From positions 376 to 10,073 of the forward strand of contig DHFQ01000076.1 of NCBI GenBank assembly GCA_002402325.1: a DNA stretch of 9,698 nucleotides, written 5' to 3'. A program made the position numbers and the translations under genes. Of this stretch, positions 1 to 7,633 are shown piece after piece (positions within the stretch are counted from its first letter, which is position 1; the number at the start of each line of letters is the position of its first letter). The notes beneath the pieces were generated by a model. The model was not told the DNA's origin. It was given only the letters and a program-made list of their open reading frames with translations, and ran no database searches. Origin of the DNA: Candidatus Aminicenantes bacterium UBA4820 (GTDB lineage Bacteria > Acidobacteriota > UBA4820).

Positions 1-881
1 ATTCTTCCCTTCTCATCCAATTTTATCCCTATCTCTCCAAATCCCTGTCCCCTCGTGTTTGGAATTCTTCCAACAGAGACAAGCACTTTATCAGATTCAA
101 GAATCTCTTCACTTCCATTTTTATCAACAATTGTTAGAAAAACTTTTTCCCCCTTTATTTCTCCCTTTACTACCTTCCTTTCAAGTTTAAATTCCATCCC
201 TTGAGAAGAGAGATATCTTGAAAGCATTAAAGAGGATTGACTTTCCGCAAAAGGGGCAATCCTGTTTAGAAGTTCGACAAAAATCACCTTACTTCCAAGC
301 CTGTTATAAACACTACCGAGTTCAAGCCCGATTGCACCCGCCCCTATCACAACCAATTTCTCCGGGATTTTATCAAAAGTTAAAGCATCTGTAGAATCTA
401 TTACTCTTTTATGATCAAAGGGAAGGAAGGGCAACTCAATCGCTTTGCTTCCAACTGCGATTAAAATCTTATCACACTCAATCTTTTCCTCTTTACCCCC
501 GTTTTCAACTGAAACGACGCCACTTGAAATAATTTTGCCAATCCCTTTAAAAACCTTAACTCCATTTTTTTTCATAAGGAGCGAGATTCCATCTGTCAAC
601 TCCTTTACCACAAAATCTTTTCTCTCCATAAGTTTTTTATAATCAAAGGTTAAAGAACCAAATTCCATCCCGATTTTTTGAAAATCGTTCTTTGCTTTAT
701 AATAATTTTCAGTCGCTTCAAGAATAACCTTTGATGGGATGCAACCGACATTGAGACAGGTTCCCCCCAAAGTGTTATCCTTTTCAATCAGGGCAACCTT
801 CATCTTTAACTGTGCCGCCCTTATTGCTGAGACATAACCTCCTGGACCGCTACCAATTACAACAAGATCAAATTTTTCCAT
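1..881 (-). CDS. lpd: Dihydrolipoyl dehydrogenase (E3), N-terminal 293 residues, cut by window edge
   Basis: This is the flavoprotein E3 of the 2-oxoglutarate dehydrogenase complex. It reoxidises the dihydrolipoyl arm of E2 and passes electrons through FAD to NAD+. My translation of the minus strand from the ATG at 881-879 is open to the left edge. It shows the FAD dinucleotide fold (VVIGSGPGGY, residues 7-16), the redox-active disulfide GGTCLNVGCIPSK (Cys42 and Cys47), the NAD-binding GAGAIGLELG (180-189, with Glu203 ending the next strand) and SVGRIPNT (269-276). The second FAD contact and the C-terminal dimer domain with the catalytic His-Glu pair lie outside the window; family members are usually about 460 residues. 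A GGAGG site at 892-888, inside the end of sucB, and a 1-base gap after the sucB stop support this start and translational coupling. It could also serve other 2-oxoacid complexes, since E3 is commonly shared. Confidence 0.95.
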   Translation of the reverse strand, partial: MEKFDLVVIGSGPGGYVSAIRAAQLKMKVALIEKDNTLGGTCLNVGCIPSKVILEATENYYKAKNDFQKIGMEFGSLTFDYKKLMERKDFVVKELTDGISLLMKKNGVKVFKGIGKIISSGVVSVENGGKEEKIECDKILIAVGSKAIELPFLPFDHKRVIDSTDALTFDKIPEKLVVIGAGAIGLELGSVYNRLGSKVIFVELLNRIAPFAESQSSLMLSRYLSSQGMEFKLERKVVKGEIKGEKVFLTIVDKNGSEEILESDKVLVSVGRIPNTRGQGFGEIGIKLDEKGR

Positions 882-882
882 T

Positions 883-2109
883 TCAAACCTCCAAAAGATG
901 TAAAGATGGTTTTTCAAGATAATCTTTGACTATTTTCAAAAAAGTTGATGCCTCTTTGCCATCTACGACTCTGTGGTCGTAGGTTAAAGCAAGATAACAA
1001 AGTTTTCTTATTTCAATTCTTCCTTCAATTACCTTAGGCTTAGTCTCAATTGTATAAACCCCGAGTATTCCACTCTGGGGCGGATTTAATATTGGTGTTC
1101 CAAAGAGTGCACCATAACTTCCTGGATTGGTTATCGAAAATACTCCACCCTGTAACTCTTCAAGAGTTATCTTTTTTTCTCTCACTTTGTTTGATAGAGT
1201 GAATATCTCCCGCTGTAAAGTTACAATATCCTTTTTATCCGCATCTCTTAAAACAGGAACAACAAGCCCTTGCTCTGCGGAAACTGCGATTCCTATGTCA
1301 AAGTAGTTGTTTTCAATCAGTTCATCCTCAATAAGAAATGTTGCAAGTTGTCTAACCTCCTTTAAAGCCCTGACTACAGCCATTACAACAAAGGGGAGAT
1401 ATGTAAGATTAAAGTTATACCTTGCTTTGAATTTTTCCTTGACTTTTTCCCTTAAATGATAGAGTTCTGTCAAATCAGCCTCGTCAAAAGTGGTCAACTG
1501 TGCTGTTTTACTTAAACTCATCAAAAGCCTTTCGCTTATTCTTGCTCTTATTGGGGAGATTTTTCTTCTTGTTTGCCTTTCATTTTTTACATCATTTGTA
1601 GGAGGCTTTTTATCACTCTCACTATCATCAAATATTCTCTTCCTTTCTTCTTTTCTCATCATCACCGTTTTCACATCATCAACCGTTACTCTTCCATCTT
1701 TTCCACTTCCTTTAATTTGATTAATATCAAGCCCGCTCTCTTCTATAATCTTCCTGACGAAAGGCGAAGTGGGTGGAGCTTCTTCAGGCAAATTTTCTTC
1801 AGGAAGGTCTGGTAGATTTTCACTTGAGGTTTGCTCAGAATCTGTCGAAACAACCATTGGCGGACCTTTCTCTGCTGATGTATCAATTAACGCTACAACC
1901 TGATCAATCAAAACCTCTTCACCCTCTTTGACCTGTTTTGTTAACCATCCTGTGTAATTGGCATTTAGAGTCAGTGTAACTTTATCAGTTTCAAGCACAT
2001 AAAGAGGCTCATCCTTCTTAACAAGTTCACCATCTCCTTTGAGCCATTCAACAAGAATCCCTCTTTTGATTGACTCTCCAACTGCCGGAACCCTGATTTC
2101 ATAAAGCAT
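883..2109 (-). CDS. sucB: Dihydrolipoyllysine succinyltransferase, E2 of 2-oxoglutarate dehydrogenase
   Basis: This is the core acyltransferase of the complex: a lipoyl arm carries the succinyl group from E1 to CoA. The 408 residues show the standard E2 order. A lipoyl domain (about 1-77) has its lipoylated lysine in ETDKV (Lys43). An acidic, Pro/Ser-rich linker (78-113) leads to a peripheral subunit-binding domain (about 114-150, SPFVRKIIEESGLD... GSGKDGRV). A charged linker (151-184) precedes the catalytic domain, which contains TTFDEADLTELYHLRE (206-221) and the active-site DHRVVDG (His379, Asp383). TFDEAD resembles the TFNE(A/V)D signature of succinyltransferases, and the flanking sucA settles the substrate better than sequence alone would. 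After the lipoyl lysine the strand reads LTLNANYTGWL, less usual than the Pro-containing turn of most homologues. The start is supported by a GGGAG site at 2120-2116, which overlaps the end of sucA; the gap to sucA is 2 bases. Confidence 0.95.
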   Translation of the reverse strand: MLYEIRVPAVGESIKRGILVEWLKGDGELVKKDEPLYVLETDKVTLTLNANYTGWLTKQVKEGEEVLIDQVVALIDTSAEKGPPMVVSTDSEQTSSENLPDLPEENLPEEAPPTSPFVRKIIEESGLDINQIKGSGKDGRVTVDDVKTVMMRKEERKRIFDDSESDKKPPTNDVKNERQTRRKISPIRARISERLLMSLSKTAQLTTFDEADLTELYHLREKVKEKFKARYNFNLTYLPFVVMAVVRALKEVRQLATFLIEDELIENNYFDIGIAVSAEQGLVVPVLRDADKKDIVTLQREIFTLSNKVREKKITLEELQGGVFSITNPGSYGALFGTPILNPPQSGILGVYTIETKPKVIEGRIEIRKLCYLALTYDHRVVDGKEASTFLKIVKDYLEKPSLHLLEV

Positions 2110-2111
2110 TT

Positions 2112-4835
2112 TTATCTCCCTATCTTAAACGCATCTTCCAGAATCTTTTCCTGCTCCTCTTTAAAAAGTTTGTAACTTCCACAGGATGGGGTTGACGAAC
2201 TCTTTCTGCCGATATATTTAATTTCTCTTTTAAAAATATTAAAAAGTTTATCTTTTATGAAGGTGTATGCACCCCTGTTCTCCGTCTCCTCCTGAACCCA
2301 TGCAATCTCATTCACATCTTGATATTTACCTGCAATTTTTAGAAATTTCTCCTCATTGAAGGGGTAAATCTGTTCAATTCTCACAATTGCAACATTTTTG
2401 ATATTTTCTCTCCTTCTTTTCTCATAAAGGTCAAAAAATATCTTTCCTGAACAGAAGATAACCCTTCTAACACTTTTTATTTCATCGCATTCATCAATAA
2501 ACTCATTAAAAGAACCGCTTTCAAAATCCTTTAAGTCTGAATTCATAAGAGGATGCCTTAAGGTACTTTTGGGAGCCATCACAAAAATAGGTTTTCTAAA
2601 ATCTCTTAAAATCGCTCTTCTCAAAAGATGAAAATATTGGGAAGATTTGGTAAGATTGATAATTTCAATATTCTCTTCAGAAGCCATCTGCAAATACCTT
2701 TCCAGATAGGCGTTTGAGTGCTCAGGTCCCTGTCCTTCAATACCGTGAGGTAAAAGAAGAACAATCCCGGATGAATTTCCCCACTTTTTAAAAGAGGAAG
2801 TTATGAATTGATCGATTATTACCTCGCCCCCATTTGCAAAATCACCAAACTGTGCCTCCCATAAAACAAGCATATTGGGATCGACAAGGCTATAACCGTA
2901 GTCAAAGCCAAGAACTGAATACTCCGAAAGCATTGAGTTGTAGACACAAAATTCCCCTTGTTTTTCCGACAGACTATTTAAAGGAATATAGGGTTCTTCG
3001 GTTGCAATGTCCCGATAAACGGAGTGGCGGTGAGCAAATGTCCCCCTTTGAGAATCTTCGCCTGAAAGTCTCACTCCTCTCCCCTCAAGAAGCAAGGACC
3101 CAAAGGCAAAACTTTCAGCCATCGCCCAATCTGCCTTTCCCTCACCAAAGAGCATTTTGATCTCTTTAAACCTTCTTATAAGTTTTGGGTGAATTGAAAA
3201 ATTATCTGGAACTGTTACAAGTGCATTTACAATTTTTTCAAGTGTTTCCCTCTGAACTGAACTAGTTACCTCTTTGAAAGAGTAAGGGTTTATATAGCCC
3301 TTCCACCTTCCTTCTGGTTCGACTACCTTTATAAAATTGGAATTCTCTTTTACCCTTTGTAAGGATTCTTCAAGACTCTTTTCAAAATTGCTGGCAGAAA
3401 CTTCAGCCTCTTCTTTCGAAAGAATCTTCTTTTCAACAAGAGTATCTGTGTAGATTCTTCTTATTGATTTTTTTCCTCTTATAATTTTATACATCTTCGG
3501 CTGTGTAAATGATGGATCATCAACTTCGCTATGACCATACTTTCTATAACCGATGATATCAAGAACGACATCTTTCTTAAATTTCTGCCTGTACTTTAAA
3601 GCAAGAAGAGAGTAGAAAGCAACCAGTTCAGGCTCTTCAGCGTTTATATGGAAAATTGGTGCCTCTAAAATTTTTGCCACATCCGTTGCATACCTCGTTG
3701 ACCTTCCCTCTTCTGGTGCGGTTGTGAACCCAATCTGGTTATTTGCAATTATATGGATTGTTCCACCGACAGTGTAGCCTTTAAGTCTTGAGAGATTAAA
3801 ACACTCAGCGACAACCCCCTGCCCTGAGAATGCGGCATCCCCGTGAATGATCATTGGGAGAACCTTTTCTCTTTTCTCGGTATCATCCCTCAACCTTTGC
3901 TTTGCCCTCGTTACACCAAGTGCAACCGGGTCAACGGCTTCGAGATGGCTTGGATTGGGAGTCAAAACGATTTTAACGCTCCTTCCCGTCTTATTTATGT
4001 GATTAGATGTAAAGCCCTTGTGATATTTGACATCCTGAGACAAGGCAATGCTCTCTTTTGTTACTATATCCTCAAATTCAGAAAAAATTTCCTCGTAAGG
4101 TTTATCAAGAATATTTGCAAGAACATTCAGTCTTCCCCTGTGGGACATAGCCATAACTATCTCCTCAATGTCAAATTGGGGACATTGTTCAACTATTGTG
4201 TGGATTGCAACTATTAAAGATTCAAGCCCTTCAAGAGAAAATCTTTTTTGGCCCGGATAGCTTTTTTGAAGATAGTTTTCAAAAAGTTCAGCATCCCTCA
4301 AATTTTCAAGAATTGAGATTCTCTCTTCTTTAGAAAGTTCAATCCTATTTTTCAAAGGTTCAATCAATTGCTGTATGAACCTTCTTTCCTCTTTGTTTTG
4401 AATGTGGATATATTCAATTCCAACCTTTCCGCAGTAAATTTCTTTTAAAGTCTCAATTATTTCTTTTAGCGTTGCCCTTTCAACTCCGTAAAGATGCCCT
4501 GCATCAAATACAGAATTGAGGTCATTCTCTTCAAGGTCAAAATTGTTCAAAGATAGAAATTCCGGTTCCTCAGAAATCTTTGGTGACAAAGGATTTGTAT
4601 CGGCAATAAGATGACCGAGACTTCTGTAAGCATAAATTAGACTTGAAACATTTGACTGTTTTCTTGCCCTTTCTTCTGAAACGCAAGAGCGCGGACACAT
4701 TGAGAGGGAAAACCCCTCAAAAAAAATCTGCCACTCCTTTGAAACCGAATCTGGATTTTTCTTCCAATCAGAATAAAGGGAATCTAAAAATTCACCGTTT
4801 ACCAAAAATTCTTTCCCGTTATTAAAATTATCCAT
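2112..4835 (-). CDS. sucA: 2-Oxoglutarate dehydrogenase E1 component
   Basis: This ThDP-dependent E1 decarboxylates 2-oxoglutarate and succinylates the E2 lipoyl group. At 907 residues it is slightly shorter than E. coli SucA (933). The N-terminal segment GEFLDSLYSDWKKNPDSVS (14-32) matches the E1o leader thought to dock on E2. Family blocks follow in order: SHRGRLN (231-237), YHKGF (271-275), NPSHLEAVDPVA (294-305), the ThDP/Mg region HGDAAFSGQG (331-340) with NNQIGF (365-370), YGHSEVDDPSFTQP (433-446), GEDSQRGTFAHRH (592-604), EAQFGDFANG (660-669) and GQGPEHSNAYLER (701-713). His232 and His272 correspond to the two substrate-pocket histidines described in E. coli E1o. This separates it from pyruvate E1 (AceE), which has a different set of blocks. 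The ATG at 4835 is preceded by GGAG at 4844-4841. It is the first gene of sucA-sucB-lpd. Confidence 0.96.
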   Translation of the reverse strand: MDNFNNGKEFLVNGEFLDSLYSDWKKNPDSVSKEWQIFFEGFSLSMCPRSCVSEERARKQSNVSSLIYAYRSLGHLIADTNPLSPKISEEPEFLSLNNFDLEENDLNSVFDAGHLYGVERATLKEIIETLKEIYCGKVGIEYIHIQNKEERRFIQQLIEPLKNRIELSKEERISILENLRDAELFENYLQKSYPGQKRFSLEGLESLIVAIHTIVEQCPQFDIEEIVMAMSHRGRLNVLANILDKPYEEIFSEFEDIVTKESIALSQDVKYHKGFTSNHINKTGRSVKIVLTPNPSHLEAVDPVALGVTRAKQRLRDDTEKREKVLPMIIHGDAAFSGQGVVAECFNLSRLKGYTVGGTIHIIANNQIGFTTAPEEGRSTRYATDVAKILEAPIFHINAEEPELVAFYSLLALKYRQKFKKDVVLDIIGYRKYGHSEVDDPSFTQPKMYKIIRGKKSIRRIYTDTLVEKKILSKEEAEVSASNFEKSLEESLQRVKENSNFIKVVEPEGRWKGYINPYSFKEVTSSVQRETLEKIVNALVTVPDNFSIHPKLIRRFKEIKMLFGEGKADWAMAESFAFGSLLLEGRGVRLSGEDSQRGTFAHRHSVYRDIATEEPYIPLNSLSEKQGEFCVYNSMLSEYSVLGFDYGYSLVDPNMLVLWEAQFGDFANGGEVIIDQFITSSFKKWGNSSGIVLLLPHGIEGQGPEHSNAYLERYLQMASEENIEIINLTKSSQYFHLLRRAILRDFRKPIFVMAPKSTLRHPLMNSDLKDFESGSFNEFIDECDEIKSVRRVIFCSGKIFFDLYEKRRRENIKNVAIVRIEQIYPFNEEKFLKIAGKYQDVNEIAWVQEETENRGAYTFIKDKLFNIFKREIKYIGRKSSSTPSCGSYKLFKEEQEKILEDAFKIGR

Positions 4836-4935
4836 AAAATCTCCAGAACTTATATTAAATCATATAACACAATTTTTTAAAATTGTATTTAAGAAGATAA
4901 GATGAAAGGATGAATTTAAAAACACTTCGTTATTC
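4836..4935 (-). promoter_or_regulatory. sucA upstream region: putative promoter with 18-base inverted repeat
   Basis: This 100-base gap separates the M16 peptidase stop from the sucA start, both on the minus strand. Reading the minus strand, TATGAT at 4864-4859 matches the -10 consensus at five of six bases and would start transcription near 4852, giving a leader of about 17 bases that contains the GGAG site. No good -35 box lies at the right distance. At 4869-4886 the plus strand reads ACAATTTTTTAAAATTGT, two perfect 8-base arms around a TT centre. It would cover about -17 to -34, where a bound dimeric regulator would block RNA polymerase. The repeat is visible directly; promoter and operator roles are inferred. 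Confidence 0.45.
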
Positions 4936-7584
4936 TTAAAAGTATTCCTCTGCATTAAGTTCACAGACTTCACCAAAATTAAGTTGCTTTAATTGATCTT
5001 TAAAAACATCTCCAACTAATACAAAAGTCAACTTATCTTTTGAAAAGAACTTCCTTGAACTTTCTATTACATCTTCAAGTTTCAAATTGACCACCCTGTT
5101 GTAAGTTTCTTCATATAAGTTTGCCCCAAAATCCATAGTAAAGAGTTTTGCAAAGTTGGTCGCTCTCAAATTTTGTGTTTCAAAGTTTCTTATGTAGTTT
5201 GCAAGAAAACCATTTCTCGATTCAAGAAACTCCTCTTCAGTTGGTGGATTTCCATTCAATATCCCGTCAACTTCAGCAAAGATATCTGAAATAGCAAGGG
5301 CTAAACTCTCCTTTTCAACTGTTGAATTTAAGAACCACCCCATTTTTCCCTTCTTCAATGAAAAATAGGTCCTTACTCCATAAGTGTAGCCTCTTTCTTC
5401 TCTCATCTTTTTGTTAAGTCTGCTTGTAAATTTTCCACCCAATATTAAATTGAAGACGCTTAAGGCGGGATATTCGACACTTGTTCTCTCTACAGTTTCA
5501 AGGAAGGCAAAGATTTCAATTGATGGAAAGTTCTCCATCTTAACAATGTTAAATTTAATTTCATCACGGTTCTTTGTTTGAATCACACCCTCATTTGAAG
5601 AACTTTTTTTTAGGTTACTAAAACCTTCTTTAATCACATCAAAATCTTTTTCACCAAATTCACCGATTGAAAAGAAAGCACCTTTATCAAGAGTAAATTT
5701 ATTTTCGTAGAATTCTAAAAGATCAACCCTTTTTATCTTTTCTATGGTTGTGATTCTTCCGGAAGTTGGTTTTCCGTAGGGGTTTTCTTTCCCATAAAGT
5801 ATTGCTCTTGAAACTCTTCTGCCAACTTCAAAAGGATCTTTCATATCCTTCTTTAAGGATGAAATCTTAAGACTTTTTAGCCTTTCAATTTCGTTTTCAG
5901 GAAAATCGGGATTAAAGACAATATCTGAAATTAACTGAACTCCCCTTTGGGAAAATTTTGAAGGAAGTGAGATTGTGATCATAAAGTCATCGTAACCAAC
6001 TTGAGTTTCATAGAATGCACCAACATTTTTTAACTTCTTTGAAATTTCAAGATTAGACATTCCCTTTGCACCCTCTTCAAGCATATTGACGGTTATCTCA
6101 CAAAGTCCTTCCTTTTTAGAAGGGTCTTCGTTTGAACCATTTTTAAAAGATATAAGGTGAGTAACAAAGGGAAGAGTCTCCTCTTTTGAATGAAAAATTT
6201 TAAATGAATTTTTGGAATCTATCCGCTCCCACTTACTCAAAGAAAAATGGTTTTTTATCTCAAAATTTTGATTTACATTTACATCAACTATCTTTTTAGT
6301 CTTAGATTTCACTGTCAATTTTGCATAATCTTCAACTGAAATTAGTTCTTTTGCAGATTTTGTGATTTCTTCCCCTTTTATTTCAAACAAGTTCTTATAA
6401 TCTCTTTCAAAGTATTTTGGGTCTCCATAAAAGAGTTGGTAGTGGTTTAAAAAGTCTGAAAGCCCGCCAAACCCACCGAGAGTTTCCATATTCCTTATCA
6501 TTGATGATTGTATTCCGGTAAAAATTGAGTCTAATTCCTCCTCCTCAAATTTTCCTTCCCTCATTTTTTCTAACTCTTCAAAAATTATCTCCTCAACTTT
6601 CGTTTCATCTTTCTCATCTCTTAAAGTTACCGTTATGTAAAAAAGACTGCAAACTTCACCACTAAAAAGCGACGCTGAAACTGATTGGCAGAGAGGATTT
6701 TCAACCATCAATCTTTTCTGTAGAGGAGAATCTTTTCCTCTTGAAAGAATTTTTGTTAAAAGATAGATATCTTTTTCCTTTTTTGAAAAAAAGTTTGGAA
6801 CAGGAAAAAGATAATAATTCCTTTTTAATTCAACATTACTTTGAACCAACAAACTTCTCTTTCCATTTATTTCTGGAACCCACTCTCTTAAGGGAGGATG
6901 ATATTTACCCTCATCAATGCTGCCAAAAAGTTTTTCAAGGAGATTGAGAGTCCTTTCATTATCAAAATCACCACAAATCGCAATCGCGCCATTTCTTGGA
7001 ACATAAAATCTTTTAAAAAAGGATTCCATTTTTTCGATTGTTGCTCTATCTATATCTTCAAAGAAGCCTATCACAGGATGTCTATAGGGATGTCCTTCGG
7101 GAAAAACAATTTCAGAGATTGCTTCATCCGCTATTCCATAAGGCTCGTTTTCAATCACCTGTCTCTTTTCATTTTTAACAACATCAATTTGATTTTTTAA
7201 TCTATCTTCATTGACGAAAGGAAAGAGATTTTTAATTCTGTCCGACTCAAGGGATAAGGTATAGTCAATTGCATCCTTTGGAATAACTTCCCAATATACG
7301 GTTTTATCTTCAGAAGTTCCACCATTTATTGAGGCACCATATTTTTCAAGAGATTTAAAGTAATCGTTAGGGAAGTTTAAAGAACCTTGAAACATCAGAT
7401 GCTCAAAAAGATGGGCGTATCCTGTTTCCCCCTCTCTTTCATCCTTACTTCCTGTATGAAATGAGATGTTTATGGCAACTATAGGAAGCCTTTTTTCTTC
7501 GTAAAATAAAACGGGAAAAGAATTAGAAAGTTTATAGGTTTTTATTCTTTCGCTTATTTTTGAAAAATCACTTTTAAAATTCAT
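4936..7584 (-). CDS. M16 family zinc metallopeptidase, two-domain, no signal peptide
   Basis: This is an 882-residue pitrilysin/insulinase-type peptidase, a family that cleaves peptides and unfolded segments inside a closed chamber. The N-terminal half carries the inverted zinc motif HLFEH (His58, Glu61, His62) and the distal ligand in KNEKRQ (Glu139, 77 residues after His62, the usual spacing). The C-terminal half repeats the fold without a zinc motif but keeps the substrate-binding Arg/Tyr signature SRLNKKMREERGYTYGV (721-737). Both halves in one chain is the normal single-polypeptide form. The N-terminus (MNFKSDFSKISERIKTYKLS) has no hydrophobic leader, unlike many Gram-negative periplasmic relatives, so a cytoplasmic site is likely. 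The start is firm: a strong GGAGGAG site at 7594-7588 and a -10 box just upstream. It diverges from pcm; sucA follows 100 bases downstream with no clear terminator, so some read-through is possible. The natural substrate is unknown. Confidence 0.92.
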   Translation of the reverse strand: MNFKSDFSKISERIKTYKLSNSFPVLFYEEKRLPIVAINISFHTGSKDEREGETGYAHLFEHLMFQGSLNFPNDYFKSLEKYGASINGGTSEDKTVYWEVIPKDAIDYTLSLESDRIKNLFPFVNEDRLKNQIDVVKNEKRQVIENEPYGIADEAISEIVFPEGHPYRHPVIGFFEDIDRATIEKMESFFKRFYVPRNGAIAICGDFDNERTLNLLEKLFGSIDEGKYHPPLREWVPEINGKRSLLVQSNVELKRNYYLFPVPNFFSKKEKDIYLLTKILSRGKDSPLQKRLMVENPLCQSVSASLFSGEVCSLFYITVTLRDEKDETKVEEIIFEELEKMREGKFEEEELDSIFTGIQSSMIRNMETLGGFGGLSDFLNHYQLFYGDPKYFERDYKNLFEIKGEEITKSAKELISVEDYAKLTVKSKTKKIVDVNVNQNFEIKNHFSLSKWERIDSKNSFKIFHSKEETLPFVTHLISFKNGSNEDPSKKEGLCEITVNMLEEGAKGMSNLEISKKLKNVGAFYETQVGYDDFMITISLPSKFSQRGVQLISDIVFNPDFPENEIERLKSLKISSLKKDMKDPFEVGRRVSRAILYGKENPYGKPTSGRITTIEKIKRVDLLEFYENKFTLDKGAFFSIGEFGEKDFDVIKEGFSNLKKSSSNEGVIQTKNRDEIKFNIVKMENFPSIEIFAFLETVERTSVEYPALSVFNLILGGKFTSRLNKKMREERGYTYGVRTYFSLKKGKMGWFLNSTVEKESLALAISDIFAEVDGILNGNPPTEEEFLESRNGFLANYIRNFETQNLRATNFAKLFTMDFGANLYEETYNRVVNLKLEDVIESSRKFFSKDKLTFVLVGDVFKDQLKQLNFGEVCELNAEEYF

Positions 7585-7587
7585 CTA

Positions 7588-7633
7588 CTCCTCCAAAAAG
7601 TTTAATTATAGGGTAAAATAGTTTAATGAGCAA
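7588..7633 (-). promoter_or_regulatory. Promoter and ribosome binding site of the M16 peptidase gene
   Basis: On the minus strand a perfect TATAAT lies at 7610-7605. A weak -35 candidate, TTGCTC, sits at 7633-7628 with 17-base spacing; it matches only the first three consensus bases and overlaps the pcm start codon. Transcription would begin near 7598, leaving a leader of about 14 bases that contains GGAGGAG (7594-7588), 3 bases before the ATG. The boxes are seen in the sequence; activity is inferred. Confidence 0.6.
7614..7619 (+). promoter_or_regulatory. Putative -10 box of pcm, positioned for a leaderless transcript
   Basis: The plus strand reads TAAAAT at 7614-7619, five of six bases matching the -10 consensus. 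Counting seven bases from its last T puts +1 at 7626, exactly the A of the pcm ATG. No -35 box is visible at 16-18 bases, and there is no purine-rich ribosome binding site before the ATG (the bases are AGTTTA). A leaderless mRNA would explain both. The box is 3 bases from the opposing M16 -10 box. Confidence 0.4.

Noticed and set aside
445..642. Plus-strand open frame of 65 codons opposite lpd
   Set aside because: It is antisense to continuous lpd coding sequence with no supporting signal.
883..2109. E2 of pyruvate or branched-chain 2-oxoacid dehydrogenase
   Set aside because: Architecture alone would allow it, but the gene is 2 bases after an unmistakable 2-oxoglutarate E1, has a single lipoyl domain and carries the TFDEAD block close to succinyltransferases.
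2834..3160. Plus-strand open frame of 108 codons opposite sucA
   Set aside because: It lies wholly inside conserved E1 coding sequence on the other strand, has no ribosome binding site and no recognisable domain; its residues mirror the antisense of sucA motifs.
3843..4217. Plus-strand open frame of 124 codons opposite sucA
   Set aside because: It is antisense to the conserved region containing SHRGRLN and NPSHLEAVDP, with no domain or start signal. Length alone is not enough beside an unambiguous gene.
4915..4930. Terminator after the M16 peptidase gene
   Set aside because: On the minus strand AACGAAGTGTTTTT gives at most a 3-pair stem before a short T run, too weak to support.
6898..7200. 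Plus-strand open frame of 100 codons opposite the M16 zinc-site region
   Set aside because: It is antisense to the peptidase catalytic domain, Phe/Ile/Asn-rich as expected for shadow frames in AT-rich DNA, and has no start signal.
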